Shown here in pieces: positions 35,270 to 43,156 of a DNA stretch of 64,000 nt. A model generated the notes under the pieces. The model was given only the letters and a program-made list of their open reading frames with translations, did not search any database and was not told the origin of the DNA. The translations under genes and the position numbers were made by a program. Positions within the stretch are counted from its first letter, which is position 1. Every line of letters begins with the position of its first letter. Source of the stretch: CAYPLH01 sp964411505 (GTDB lineage: Bacteria > Bacillota > Clostridia > CAYPLH01 > DUMO01); contig CAYPLH010000008.1 in NCBI GenBank assembly GCA_964411505.1, forward strand, positions 1 to 64,000. Direction: 5' to 3'.

Positions 35270-37978
35270 ATGGAAACCAAGAAAAAATATACTGTTGTTG
35301 ACACAATAGAAAAGCTAGATGCTGCAATTGCCAGCGTGAAAGATTCACAAAAGATATTCTCTGGTTTTACCCAGGAACATGTTGATAAAATATTCTATGC
35401 AGCAGCAATGGCTGCTAACAAGGAACGTATCCGCCTTGCTAAAATGGCAGTTCTGGAAACAGGCATGGGCATTATTGAAGATAAAGTTATAAAGAATCAT
35501 TATGCATCGGAATATATTTACAATAAATATAAAGATACCAAAACATGCGGATTGCTAGAAGAAGATAAGGCATATGGCATAAAAAAATTAGCAGAGCCTG
35601 TTGGGCTTGTTGCCGCCGTAATTCCAACAACAAACCCGACCTCTACTGCAATATTTAAAGCCCTGATTTCACTAAAAACAAGAAACGGAATTATAATCAG
35701 CCCACATCCCAGAGCTAAAAACTGTACCATTGAAGCGGCTAAGGTTGTCCTTGAAGCGGCTGTTAAAGCTGGAGCTCCTGAAGGGATAATAAGCTGGATT
35801 GATGCTCCAACCCTTGAAGCAACAAATCACGTAATGAAATGCGCTGATATAATTCTCGCAACAGGAGGCCCGGGAATGGTAGAAGCAGCATACTCATCAG
35901 GAACTCCTGCGATTGGAGTCGGTCCTGGAAATACACCGGCCATTATAGATGAGTCAGCAGATATACTGCTTGCCGTAAACTCGATTATTCATTCAAAAAC
36001 CTTTGATAATGGTATGATATGTGCTTCAGAGCAATCTGTAATAGTGCCTGAAACAATATATAAGAACGTAAAATCTGAATTTAAAAAACGTGGATGCTAT
36101 TTTCTAAATAATGAAGAGCTTGAAAAAGTACGAAAAACAATTATTGTCAACGGTAAATTAAACGCAAAAATCGTAGGTCAATCAGCTGTGAATATTGCAT
36201 CTTTAGCAGGGATAACTGTACCTTGTGAAACAAAGATACTGATTGGTGAGGTAGAGAGCACAGAATTGACTGAAGAATTTGCCCACGAGAAGCTCTCCCC
36301 GATTTTAGCCATGTACAAAGCAAAAACTTTTGAGGAAGCTCTTGATAAGGCAGATAAGCTTATATCCGATGGTGGTTTGGGGCATACCTCAGCTATATAT
36401 ATAAATGCTCAGAAAGAACATAACAAGCTGGAGAAATTCACCTCGAGAATGAAAACCTGTCGTGTCCTTATAAATACACCAGCTGCTCAGGGCGGAATCG
36501 GCGACCTTTACAACTTTAAACTTGAACCTTCCTTAACTTTGGGCTGTGGTTCATGGGGAGGTAACTCAGTTTCAGAAAATGTTGGCGTAAAACATCTTAT
36601 AAATATAAAAACAGTTGCAGAGCGAAGAGAGAACATGCTTTGGTTCAGAGCTCCGCAAAAGGTTTATTTTAAAAAAGGATGTCTTCCAGTAGCTCTTGAT
36701 GAACTTAAAAATGTTCTGAACAGAAAAAAAGTGTTTATCGTAACAGATTCATTCCTTTACCAAAACGGCTACACAAAAGCTATAACCGACAGACTTGATG
36801 ATATCGGAATTAAGCATTTTACATTTTTCAATGTAGCTCCCGACCCAACCCTTGCCTGCGCAAAGGAAGGAGCAGCTTGCATGAAAGCTTTTGGCCCTGA
36901 CTGCATAATTGCCGTAGGCGGCGGTTCTGCAATGGATGCAGCAAAAATAATGTGGGTTATGTATGAGCACCCCGAAATAGATTTTATGGATATGGCAATG
37001 CGGTTTATGGATATAAGGAAACGAGTATATACATTCCCGAAAATGGGAGAAAAAGCTTACTTTATTGCCGTTCCAACTACATCTGGTACAGGTAGTGAAG
37101 TGACTCCCTTTGCTGTAATAACCGACGAAAAAACTGGTGTCAAATATCCTCTTGCTGATTATGAACTCATGCCCAACATGGCAATAGTCGATGCTGACAT
37201 GATGATGAACCAGCCTAAGGGTCTTACCAGTGCATCGGGTATAGATGTTCTCACACACGCACTGGAAGCTTATGCTTCTATGATGGCTACCGACTACACT
37301 GATAGTCTTGCTTTAAAAGCTATAAAAATGGTGTTTGAGTATCTGCCTCGAGCATATAAAAATGGTGCAAATGATCCAAAGGCCAGGGAGAAAATGGCTA
37401 ATGCTTCTACAATGGCAGGGATGGCTTTTGCTAATGCATTCCTTGGTGTATGCCACTCAATGGCTCATAAATTGGGAGCATTTCATCACCTTCCCCATGG
37501 AATTGCAAACGCACTAATGATAGATGAGGTTATGCGGTTTAACGCCAAGGAGGTTCCTGCAAAAATGGGAACATTCCCTCAATATAGCTATCCTCATACG
37601 CTTTTGAGGTATGCAGAGGTTGCAGATTATCTGAATATTAAAGGTAAGAGCAATGAAGAAAAGCTTAATAACCTTATAATCGCAATTGGCGACTTGAAGA
37701 CAGAAGTAGGAATTAAAAAAACAATCAGGGATTATGGTATAGATGAAAAAGAGTTTAACGACAGATTAGAGGACATGGTTGAGCAAGCCTTTGATGATCA
37801 GTGCACTGGCGCTAATCCAAGATATCCTTTGATGAGCGAAATCAAAGAAATGTATATTAATGCATACTATGGAACTTCAGCAGCAGATACAAATCTGGAT
37901 ACGGCTCATTATAAAACATCTTCAGAAAAGGATTCGGAAGAAGGTATAAAAACACAAAAAACCCGGGTTGCAGTGTAA
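35270..37978 (+). CDS. adhE: bifunctional acetaldehyde-CoA/alcohol dehydrogenase
   Basis: AdhE reduces acetyl-CoA to acetaldehyde and then ethanol using two NADH. The 902-residue protein has an N-terminal CoA-acylating aldehyde dehydrogenase (about 1-450; catalytic Cys in DNGMICASEQ) and a C-terminal iron-dependent alcohol dehydrogenase. The second domain has the NAD motif AVGGGSAMDAAKIMW and iron ligands in DVLTHALEAYASMMATDYTD and HSMAHKLGAFHHLPHG. The ATG at 35270 follows AAGGAGG by 6 nt; the TTG at 35252 lies upstream of that site. AdhE normally forms long filaments (spirosomes). A Rex-type operator upstream ties it to the NADH state. The last ~30 residues are a hydrophilic Ser/Thr/Lys tail beyond the usual end. 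Confidence 0.96.
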   Translation: METKKKYTVVDTIEKLDAAIASVKDSQKIFSGFTQEHVDKIFYAAAMAANKERIRLAKMAVLETGMGIIEDKVIKNHYASEYIYNKYKDTKTCGLLEEDKAYGIKKLAEPVGLVAAVIPTTNPTSTAIFKALISLKTRNGIIISPHPRAKNCTIEAAKVVLEAAVKAGAPEGIISWIDAPTLEATNHVMKCADIILATGGPGMVEAAYSSGTPAIGVGPGNTPAIIDESADILLAVNSIIHSKTFDNGMICASEQSVIVPETIYKNVKSEFKKRGCYFLNNEELEKVRKTIIVNGKLNAKIVGQSAVNIASLAGITVPCETKILIGEVESTELTEEFAHEKLSPILAMYKAKTFEEALDKADKLISDGGLGHTSAIYINAQKEHNKLEKFTSRMKTCRVLINTPAAQGGIGDLYNFKLEPSLTLGCGSWGGNSVSENVGVKHLINIKTVAERRENMLWFRAPQKVYFKKGCLPVALDELKNVLNRKKVFIVTDSFLYQNGYTKAITDRLDDIGIKHFTFFNVAPDPTLACAKEGAACMKAFGPDCIIAVGGGSAMDAAKIMWVMYEHPEIDFMDMAMRFMDIRKRVYTFPKMGEKAYFIAVPTTSGTGSEVTPFAVITDEKTGVKYPLADYELMPNMAIVDADMMMNQPKGLTSASGIDVLTHALEAYASMMATDYTDSLALKAIKMVFEYLPRAYKNGANDPKAREKMANASTMAGMAFANAFLGVCHSMAHKLGAFHHLPHGIANALMIDEVMRFNAKEVPAKMGTFPQYSYPHTLLRYAEVADYLNIKGKSNEEKLNNLIIAIGDLKTEVGIKKTIRDYGIDEKEFNDRLEDMVEQAFDDQCTGANPRYPLMSEIKEMYINAYYGTSAADTNLDTAHYKTSSEKDSEEGIKTQKTRVAV

Positions 37979-38004
37979 TCTATACTGTATGTCCCTGTTT
38001 TAGA

Positions 38005-38035
38005 ACCGGAGGGAGCCCCCCTCCGGTAATTTTAA
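38005..38035. terminator. terminator between adhE and the convergent gene
   Basis: A 9-bp GC-rich stem ACCGGAGGG/CCCTCCGGT with a 5-nt loop is followed by TAATTTTAATT. It lies 26 bp after the adhE stop and just beyond the stop of the minus-strand gene, so it may serve both. Confidence 0.75.
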
Positions 38036-38466
38036 TTCATGCCAGCCATGAATACTCTAACTCCGATTTCCTTGTTGTAATCATGAAATTCAGACTCTAC
38101 TGTTACGTTCTCACATATTTTAACAATGGAATATTCTGAAAGGCAAATAGTTGCATGCCATACATTTTTATTTACACAAACAGGTCTATCTAACAAAAAT
38201 ACTTCAAAATTATCCACATTTTCAGGCGGCGCTACAATAATCAGAGTTACTCCGGTCACCGGTTCAAAGCTTTCCATAGTGTTAGGATGCCTTGCAATTC
38301 TGCTTACACTCTTGGCATCAATTTTATTTACTGCAATTCTCCATCCCACAGCATCAAATTCATTCAAAATTACTTGAAAATTTTCCTTCTTGCTGCTGTC
38401 ATATTCAATTACATGCCCATACCTTGAAAAAGTTTCTTTAGAAATGTTTTTTATAACCATGTTCAT
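38032..38466 (-). CDS. ureidoglycolate lyase (AllA)-like cupin protein
   Basis: This 144-residue protein has the AllA pattern: an N-terminal FSRYGHVIEYD, then RIARHPNTMESFEPVTGVTL and a cupin end VCVNKNVWHATICLSEY. AllA converts ureidoglycolate to glyoxylate and urea in allantoin breakdown, but no other allantoin genes are nearby. The substrate may therefore differ. The ATG at 38466 has GGGAGG about 10 nt upstream. Confidence 0.75.
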   Translation of the reverse strand: MNMVIKNISKETFSRYGHVIEYDSSKKENFQVILNEFDAVGWRIAVNKIDAKSVSRIARHPNTMESFEPVTGVTLIIVAPPENVDNFEVFLLDRPVCVNKNVWHATICLSEYSIVKICENVTVESEFHDYNKEIGVRVFMAGMN

Positions 38467-38548
38467 TACAAACAATCCTCCCTGTTTATATTTGTTATAG
38501 TAATATCTGTTACTACAGCGATAATTTCATCTATCCAAAAGGCATTCA

Positions 38549-39178
38549 CTACTCCTCATTGGTATTTTGTTCAAAAAATCTTTTTTTGATAAACAATGCG
38601 GCTATAATTAATACAACCAGTCCGAAAAACGCTAAGGCAATCATTGAATAAAAATCAAAGTAGGAAGCAACAATACCCCAAGTGTCTCCTGCAAATCTTC
38701 CCAAATACACCAGTACAATATTCCAAATAAGTGTTCCAACTATCGTAAGGGGTAGAAAAATACTTAACTTCATTTTTGCAATACCTGCCGGTATTGATAT
38801 CAAGCTGCGAACGATAGGGACAAATCTGCAAAGCAGAACTGCCTTAGTGCCATGTTTACTAAACCATTCTTCTGCTTTTTTTACATCTTCTTTTTTAAGA
38901 CGCAGCATTTTTCCTAGTTTGCTTTCAAAAAGCCCCTCAAGCCGTTCGATGTTTAATATACAGCTAACTGAGTATAAAATAATAGCTCCTAATAAAGAAC
39001 CAACTGTCGCAGCAATAATCACACCCCATATCCCCATATCGCTGAACGTAGTCAAAAAGCCTCCAAATGTTAAAATAATCTCTGAAGGTATAGGCGGAAA
39101 AATATTTTCTATGGCAATAAGAAGGCAAATGCCAATATACCCGTATTTATTGATTATTTCTATAATTATTCCTTCCAT
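38549..39178 (-). CDS. DedA family membrane protein
   Basis: This 209-residue integral membrane protein of the DedA/SNARE-associated superfamily begins EGIIIEIINKYGYIGICLLI with the conserved IPSEIILTFGGFL. It has the loop FSKHGTKAVLLCRFVPIVRS and PAGIAKMKLSIF. Family members are linked to lipid flipping, including recycling of undecaprenyl phosphate, and to membrane potential. GGAGG precedes the ATG. It is monocistronic. Confidence 0.92.
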   Translation of the reverse strand: MEGIIIEIINKYGYIGICLLIAIENIFPPIPSEIILTFGGFLTTFSDMGIWGVIIAATVGSLLGAIILYSVSCILNIERLEGLFESKLGKMLRLKKEDVKKAEEWFSKHGTKAVLLCRFVPIVRSLISIPAGIAKMKLSIFLPLTIVGTLIWNIVLVYLGRFAGDTWGIVASYFDFYSMIALAFFGLVVLIIAALFIKKRFFEQNTNEE

Positions 39179-39328
39179 TTATTCCTCCAAAATTATAATA
39201 TTATTAATAGCTCTAATAATTAGTGCTCAAATTGTTTCATGCTATCTTAGTTAAGGTTACCATAAGACAAATGCTATATCAACAAAAAAGTGACAATTTA
39301 TGTGCTAAAAAAATAAAATAGCATCAGC

Positions 39329-39357
39329 TTGACCATATTTTTAAGTTATGATATGAT
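39329..39357 (+). promoter_or_regulatory. sigma-A promoter of the mntP leader
   Basis: TTGACC (39329-39334), a 17-nt spacer and TATGAT (39352-39357) place transcription start close to the 5' end of the riboswitch. Confidence 0.75.
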
Positions 39358-39362
39358 GTTCT

Positions 39363-39458
39363 TGCTCATGGGGGAGTAATTGGCGTGAAAACACGTGACA
39401 AATCAACATACTGACCATTTTTGGGTCTGGTTTGTCTTAAATAATGAGACTCATGTAT
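39363..39458 (+). promoter_or_regulatory. yybP-ykoY (manganese) riboswitch
   Basis: The leader has the hallmark GGGGGAGTA just after the 5' P1 strand, then a hairpin, then TCAACATACTGACC with GGTCTGGTTTG, and it closes with TGAGACTCATG. Aptamers of this family bind Mn2+ and usually switch on Mn exporters. It is followed by a terminator hairpin and mntP, the expected target. Confidence 0.85.
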
Positions 39459-39498
39459 AGCTATAAATGCTGTACATGTTTATTTTTGTAAAAGGCAG

Positions 39499-39535
39499 GC
39501 AGATACAGCAAATAACGCGTATCTGCTTTATTTTG
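39499..39535 (+). terminator. riboswitch expression-platform terminator before mntP
   Basis: A perfect stem GCAGATAC/GTATCTGC with a 12-nt loop is followed by TTTATTTTG. It sits between the manganese aptamer and the mntP start, so read-through is probably Mn-dependent. Confidence 0.8.
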
Positions 39536-39594
39536 TGCACATTTACTAGCCTTATTGGTTATATTATGTTAAGTAAATTGGGGGAGATTTGGTT

Positions 39595-40173
39595 TTGGGA
39601 CCTTTAGGATTATTACTTATTGCTTTAGGTCTATCTGCAGATGCCTTTGCGGTGGCTCTGTGTAAGGGACTTAAAATGAGGAGATTGAATTTACACCATG
39701 CTATGGTTATTGCAGCATTCTTTGGCAGCTTTCAGGCGATAATGCCACTACTTGGTTGGATACTAGGTAGCCAATTTGAAGCATATATCACAAGCTTTGA
39801 TCACTGGATAGCTTTCATCCTGCTAACTCTCATTGGCGGAAAAATGCTTTTGGATGCTTTTAAAAAAGATGATGAATGTGTTGCTGCAACCAGTGAAATC
39901 AACGATATTCTTGATATGAAGGAACTCGTTATTCTAGCAATAGCCACAAGTATAGATGCACTAGCGATAGGTATTACCTTTGCTTTTTTACAGATATTAA
40001 TAATGCCTGCTATATTCTTTATAGGTATTATTACATTTATTTTATCCTTTATAGGTGTTACCATGGGGAACAAATTTGGAATAAAGTACAAAGGCAGGGC
40101 TGAGGTCGTAGGTGGTTTCATTCTAATTTTCATAGGAATTAAAATACTATTGGAGCATACCAATATTATTTAA
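39595..40173 (+). CDS. mntP: manganese efflux pump MntP
   Basis: This 192-residue protein with six predicted transmembrane helices belongs to the MntP/YebN family. The paired motifs GLSADAFAVALCKGLK and ATSIDALAIGITFAF carry the Asp residues needed for transport. It exports Mn2+. There is no ATG; the TTG at 39595 is preferred because GGGGGAG ends 8 nt upstream, while the TTG at 39589 is too close. Control by the upstream yybP-ykoY riboswitch agrees with its job. Confidence 0.94.
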   Translation: MGPLGLLLIALGLSADAFAVALCKGLKMRRLNLHHAMVIAAFFGSFQAIMPLLGWILGSQFEAYITSFDHWIAFILLTLIGGKMLLDAFKKDDECVAATSEINDILDMKELVILAIATSIDALAIGITFAFLQILIMPAIFFIGIITFILSFIGVTMGNKFGIKYKGRAEVVGGFILIFIGIKILLEHTNII

Positions 40174-40230
40174 TAAAAAGATGGATTGTGTGAGCTGTAA
40201 CGGAAAGTATACTTTCCTAGACAATAAAAA

Positions 40231-40263
40231 AGCCCAACCGCTTTGTATAAAGCAAGTTGGGCT
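40231..40263. terminator. bidirectional terminator between mntP and hcp
   Basis: The stem AGCCCAAC/GTTGGGCT has further inner pairing (GCTTT/AAAGC), with an A-run on the left (a U-run for the minus strand) and a T-rich right side. It lies between convergent genes. A separate perfect 16-bp palindrome GGAAAGTATACTTTCC is at 40202-40217. Confidence 0.88.
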
Positions 40264-40284
40264 AATATGTTTTTGTGGTATTAA

Positions 40285-41931
40285 TTATTCCATAAACATT
40301 TTAATGTCATCCTCTACGTTTGATATGCCGCCGATGCCAAACTTCTCTACTAAAACCCCAGCAACGTTCGGTGACAAAAAAGCAGGCAGTGTAGGTCCTA
40401 AGTGAATATTCTTTACTCCAAGATATAAAAGTGCGAGCAATACTATTACAGCCTTCTGTTCATACCATGCAATGTTATAAACGATAGGAAGCTTATTAAT
40501 GTCATCCAGTCCAAACGCTTCTTTAAGCTTTAATGCAATAACTGCAAGCGAATACGAGTCATTGCACTGTCCAGCATCCAGCACCCTTGGTATACCTCCT
40601 ATATCCCCAAGGTTCAGCTTATTATAGCGATATTTCGCACAACCGGCAGTCAATATTACAGTATCTTCAGGGAGCTTTTTAGCAAATTCAGAATAATACT
40701 CTCTACTTTTCATTCTCCCATCGCATCCTGCCATAACGAAGAACTTCTTGATTTTGCCTGACTTAACTGCTTCTATAACCTTATCGGCAAGCCCAATTAC
40801 CGTATTATGAGCAAAGCCGCCTATTATCTCACCATTTTCTATTTCAACAGGTGGTGCACATCTTTTTGCGTGTTCGATTATTAAAGAAAAATCTTTAGTT
40901 TTTTGACCCTCCCTGTCCGGAATATGCTTAAGCCCCTGAAAACCCACTATGCTTGTTGTATAAACTCTGTCCTTGTATGAATCCCTTGGAGGAATAAGAC
41001 AGTTTGTAGTCAACAAAATAGGACCATTAAAGCTTTCAAACTCTTTATCTTGCTTCCACCAAGCATTTCCATAGTTACCGACAAAATGAGGATATTTCTT
41101 AAAAGCTGGATAATAGTTTGCTGGAAGCATTTCTCCATGAGTATATACATCTACTCCTGTACCTTCAGTTTGCTTTAGTAGTTCTTCCATGTCTTTTAAG
41201 TCATGCCCACTAATAAGAATACTAGGGTTATTCCTTACACCTATATTAACTTTTGTGATTTCAGGGTTCCCATATGTGGATGTGTTAGCTTTATCTAAAA
41301 GCGCCATTATTTCAACACCATATTTACCCGTTTCCATGGTTAATGCTACAAGATCATCTGCTGAAAGATTATCATCCAAGGTTGCTGCAAGTGCTTTGTG
41401 CATAAACTCACAAACTGCATCACTATTAAACCCAAGTACAAATGCGTGCTCAGCATATGCTGCCATACCTTTTAGTCCATAAATAATCAGTCCCCGAAGT
41501 GAGCGAACATCTTCGTTTGCTGTACTTAGCACACCGACTTCTGTCGCTTTTTTCTCCATTTCATTAAGATCTTTTCCAAACCATATAGCGGCATCATGTA
41601 AATCTTTTGATATATTTACTCCTGCATCTATGAGTTGGTTTTTAACCTCTTCCCTTAACTTTAAGCCTTCCTCGACTTTTTTCGCAAAAAACTCTTTATC
41701 AAAATTAGCATTTGTTATTGTAGAAAAAAGCCCTTTCAAAATAAATTCATCTGCTTTTTCAGTATTTATGCCTGCTTCCCTTGCTTTAATGCTATATATT
41801 GAAATACCTTTTAATACATAAATAAACAAATCCTGAAGGTTTGCCACCTCATCTGTCTTTCCACATACCCCTCTAATTGTACAACCCTTTCCCTTTGATG
41901 CCTCCTGGCATTGATAACAAAACATACTCAT
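40285..41931 (-). CDS. hcp: hydroxylamine reductase (hybrid cluster protein)
   Basis: This 548-residue hybrid-cluster protein has the N-terminal cubane ligands Cys5, Cys8, Cys17 and Cys23 (CX2CX8CX5C), the spacing of the class found in strict anaerobes. The ligands of the hybrid 4Fe-2S-2O cluster lie in TNCLIPP, AGCDGR, TAGCAKYR and AGQCNDSYS. It reduces hydroxylamine in vitro and probably removes NO or related reactive nitrogen in vivo. GGGAGG lies 11 nt before the ATG. An imperfect dyad at 42052-42068 may be the site of a Crp/Fnr-type regulator. Confidence 0.95.
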   Translation of the reverse strand: MSMFCYQCQEASKGKGCTIRGVCGKTDEVANLQDLFIYVLKGISIYSIKAREAGINTEKADEFILKGLFSTITNANFDKEFFAKKVEEGLKLREEVKNQLIDAGVNISKDLHDAAIWFGKDLNEMEKKATEVGVLSTANEDVRSLRGLIIYGLKGMAAYAEHAFVLGFNSDAVCEFMHKALAATLDDNLSADDLVALTMETGKYGVEIMALLDKANTSTYGNPEITKVNIGVRNNPSILISGHDLKDMEELLKQTEGTGVDVYTHGEMLPANYYPAFKKYPHFVGNYGNAWWKQDKEFESFNGPILLTTNCLIPPRDSYKDRVYTTSIVGFQGLKHIPDREGQKTKDFSLIIEHAKRCAPPVEIENGEIIGGFAHNTVIGLADKVIEAVKSGKIKKFFVMAGCDGRMKSREYYSEFAKKLPEDTVILTAGCAKYRYNKLNLGDIGGIPRVLDAGQCNDSYSLAVIALKLKEAFGLDDINKLPIVYNIAWYEQKAVIVLLALLYLGVKNIHLGPTLPAFLSPNVAGVLVEKFGIGGISNVEDDIKMFME

Positions 41932-42051
41932 AACAACTTTTTCCTCCCTTTATGTTGTGTATTTTAGTTAGATCTCAACTGATCCGCAAAACTTACTGAT
42001 TGCCTACTTACTGTTTTATTATATATAAATAAAGCTCTAAAATCAGTATCA

Positions 42052-42068
42052 TTTGTTACCGTCACTAA
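42052..42068 (-). promoter_or_regulatory. possible Crp/Fnr-type (HcpR-like) operator upstream of hcp
   Basis: On the minus strand TTAGTGAC-G-GTAACAAA is an imperfect dyad (6 of 8 positions) about 120 bp before the hcp start. Regulators of the Crp/Fnr superfamily, including HcpR, use such half-sites. No regulator gene is linked. Confidence 0.35.
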
Positions 42069-42217
42069 TATGATTATAACAAGATTTTATTGTAGCTTTT
42101 TCACAAAGAATTACTTACCCATAAATAACAATGTGAAACAACCAATCGTTTTCCAAAAAACGGAGTTCTACTTGCACCAGCTAGAAAATATCAAACAGGC
42201 ATTACTGTTAACACTTT

Positions 42218-43138
42218 CTAATACTTGCTTTCCATAAAATTAACCACATCATATATTCTTTGGTTTGCAGGTACTAAAATTCCATGCTTTTTTGCAAGCT
42301 TCAACACAGTTCCAGAAAACAATTCCACTTCCGACTTTCTACCAGCAAGACCATCCTGCCTCATTGACGGCATGCCATTAGGATTCATGTTATCGATTAA
42401 ATTCATATATTCATTTAAATCTTTTTCAGTAATGGCTACACCTTCTTTTTCCCCTAATAACATAACTTCTCTCATAGCCTTTTCCATCATGTCCCTAGCC
42501 TCACTAGGTTTTTGCACTGTCCCATACGTGCCTTTGTAAATCATAACAACCTGATTTATACCAACATTTAGCATAAATTTGCTCCAAAGCCTGTGGTTGA
42601 TATCCTTCTCCAATGTATATGGAATACCTACCCTATCTAGGAGGGTCGCTACATCCTTTAGCTTCTTTTTCTTTTCTTCATTATGATCTATAGTTCCTAT
42701 ACAAAGCTTTCCAACTTGTGTACAGGTAAGTTGGTTTCCTGTTTTTACAGCATCCATCCCCTGTGCTACACAATATAGTATTTTATCCATACCGAATTTG
42801 CCCCCGATGATCTGTTCACTAGATATCCCATTCAAAAGGGACAAAATGATAGTATTCTCGGAAACCTTGTTTCTTGCTGTATAAATCGCACTATCAAGTG
42901 CAGTCGCCTTTACTGCAAAAATAAGCAGGTCCGCAGGTTTCCCTTGCTCATCATCACTTACCATTTGAAAGTTGCATGGTTTTTTGTTAAAGATAATTCC
43001 TTCATTGTGATATCTTCTTAATCTTTCTTCATCTGCAACAAACTCTACAAATTCTTTTCCAAGATTCCTTGTAAAGAAATCTCCATATAAAATTCCTAAA
43101 GCTCCCATTCCTATAATACTTACTCTATTAATATTCAT
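42218..43138 (-). CDS. ketopantoate reductase family protein (ApbA/PanE-like)
   Basis: This 306-residue NAD(P)-dependent reductase has an N-terminal Rossmann motif (VSIIGMGALGILYGDF) and the C-terminal helical ApbA domain (NHRLWSKFMLNVGINQVVMI). True PanE makes pantoate for coenzyme A. Here the gene follows the DUF1538 and P-II genes by 18 bp in one operon rather than panBCD, so its substrate may be different. GGTGA precedes the ATG. Confidence 0.85.
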   Translation of the reverse strand: MNINRVSIIGMGALGILYGDFFTRNLGKEFVEFVADEERLRRYHNEGIIFNKKPCNFQMVSDDEQGKPADLLIFAVKATALDSAIYTARNKVSENTIILSLLNGISSEQIIGGKFGMDKILYCVAQGMDAVKTGNQLTCTQVGKLCIGTIDHNEEKKKKLKDVATLLDRVGIPYTLEKDINHRLWSKFMLNVGINQVVMIYKGTYGTVQKPSEARDMMEKAMREVMLLGEKEGVAITEKDLNEYMNLIDNMNPNGMPSMRQDGLAGRKSEVELFSGTVLKLAKKHGILVPANQRIYDVVNFMESKY

Positions 43139-43156
43139 TATTAATTCACCATTTCT

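Noticed and set aside
36749..37258. 169-residue minus-strand frame inside adhE
   Set aside because: It is a shadow of the adhE coding frame; its Cys/His-rich translation is a by-product.
38682..39254. 190-residue plus-strand frame over dedA
   Set aside because: It is antisense to a clear DedA gene, without a ribosome-binding site.
40231..40263. hairpin considered as a small RNA
   Set aside because: Its position between convergent stop codons and its flanking A/T runs fit a bidirectional terminator.
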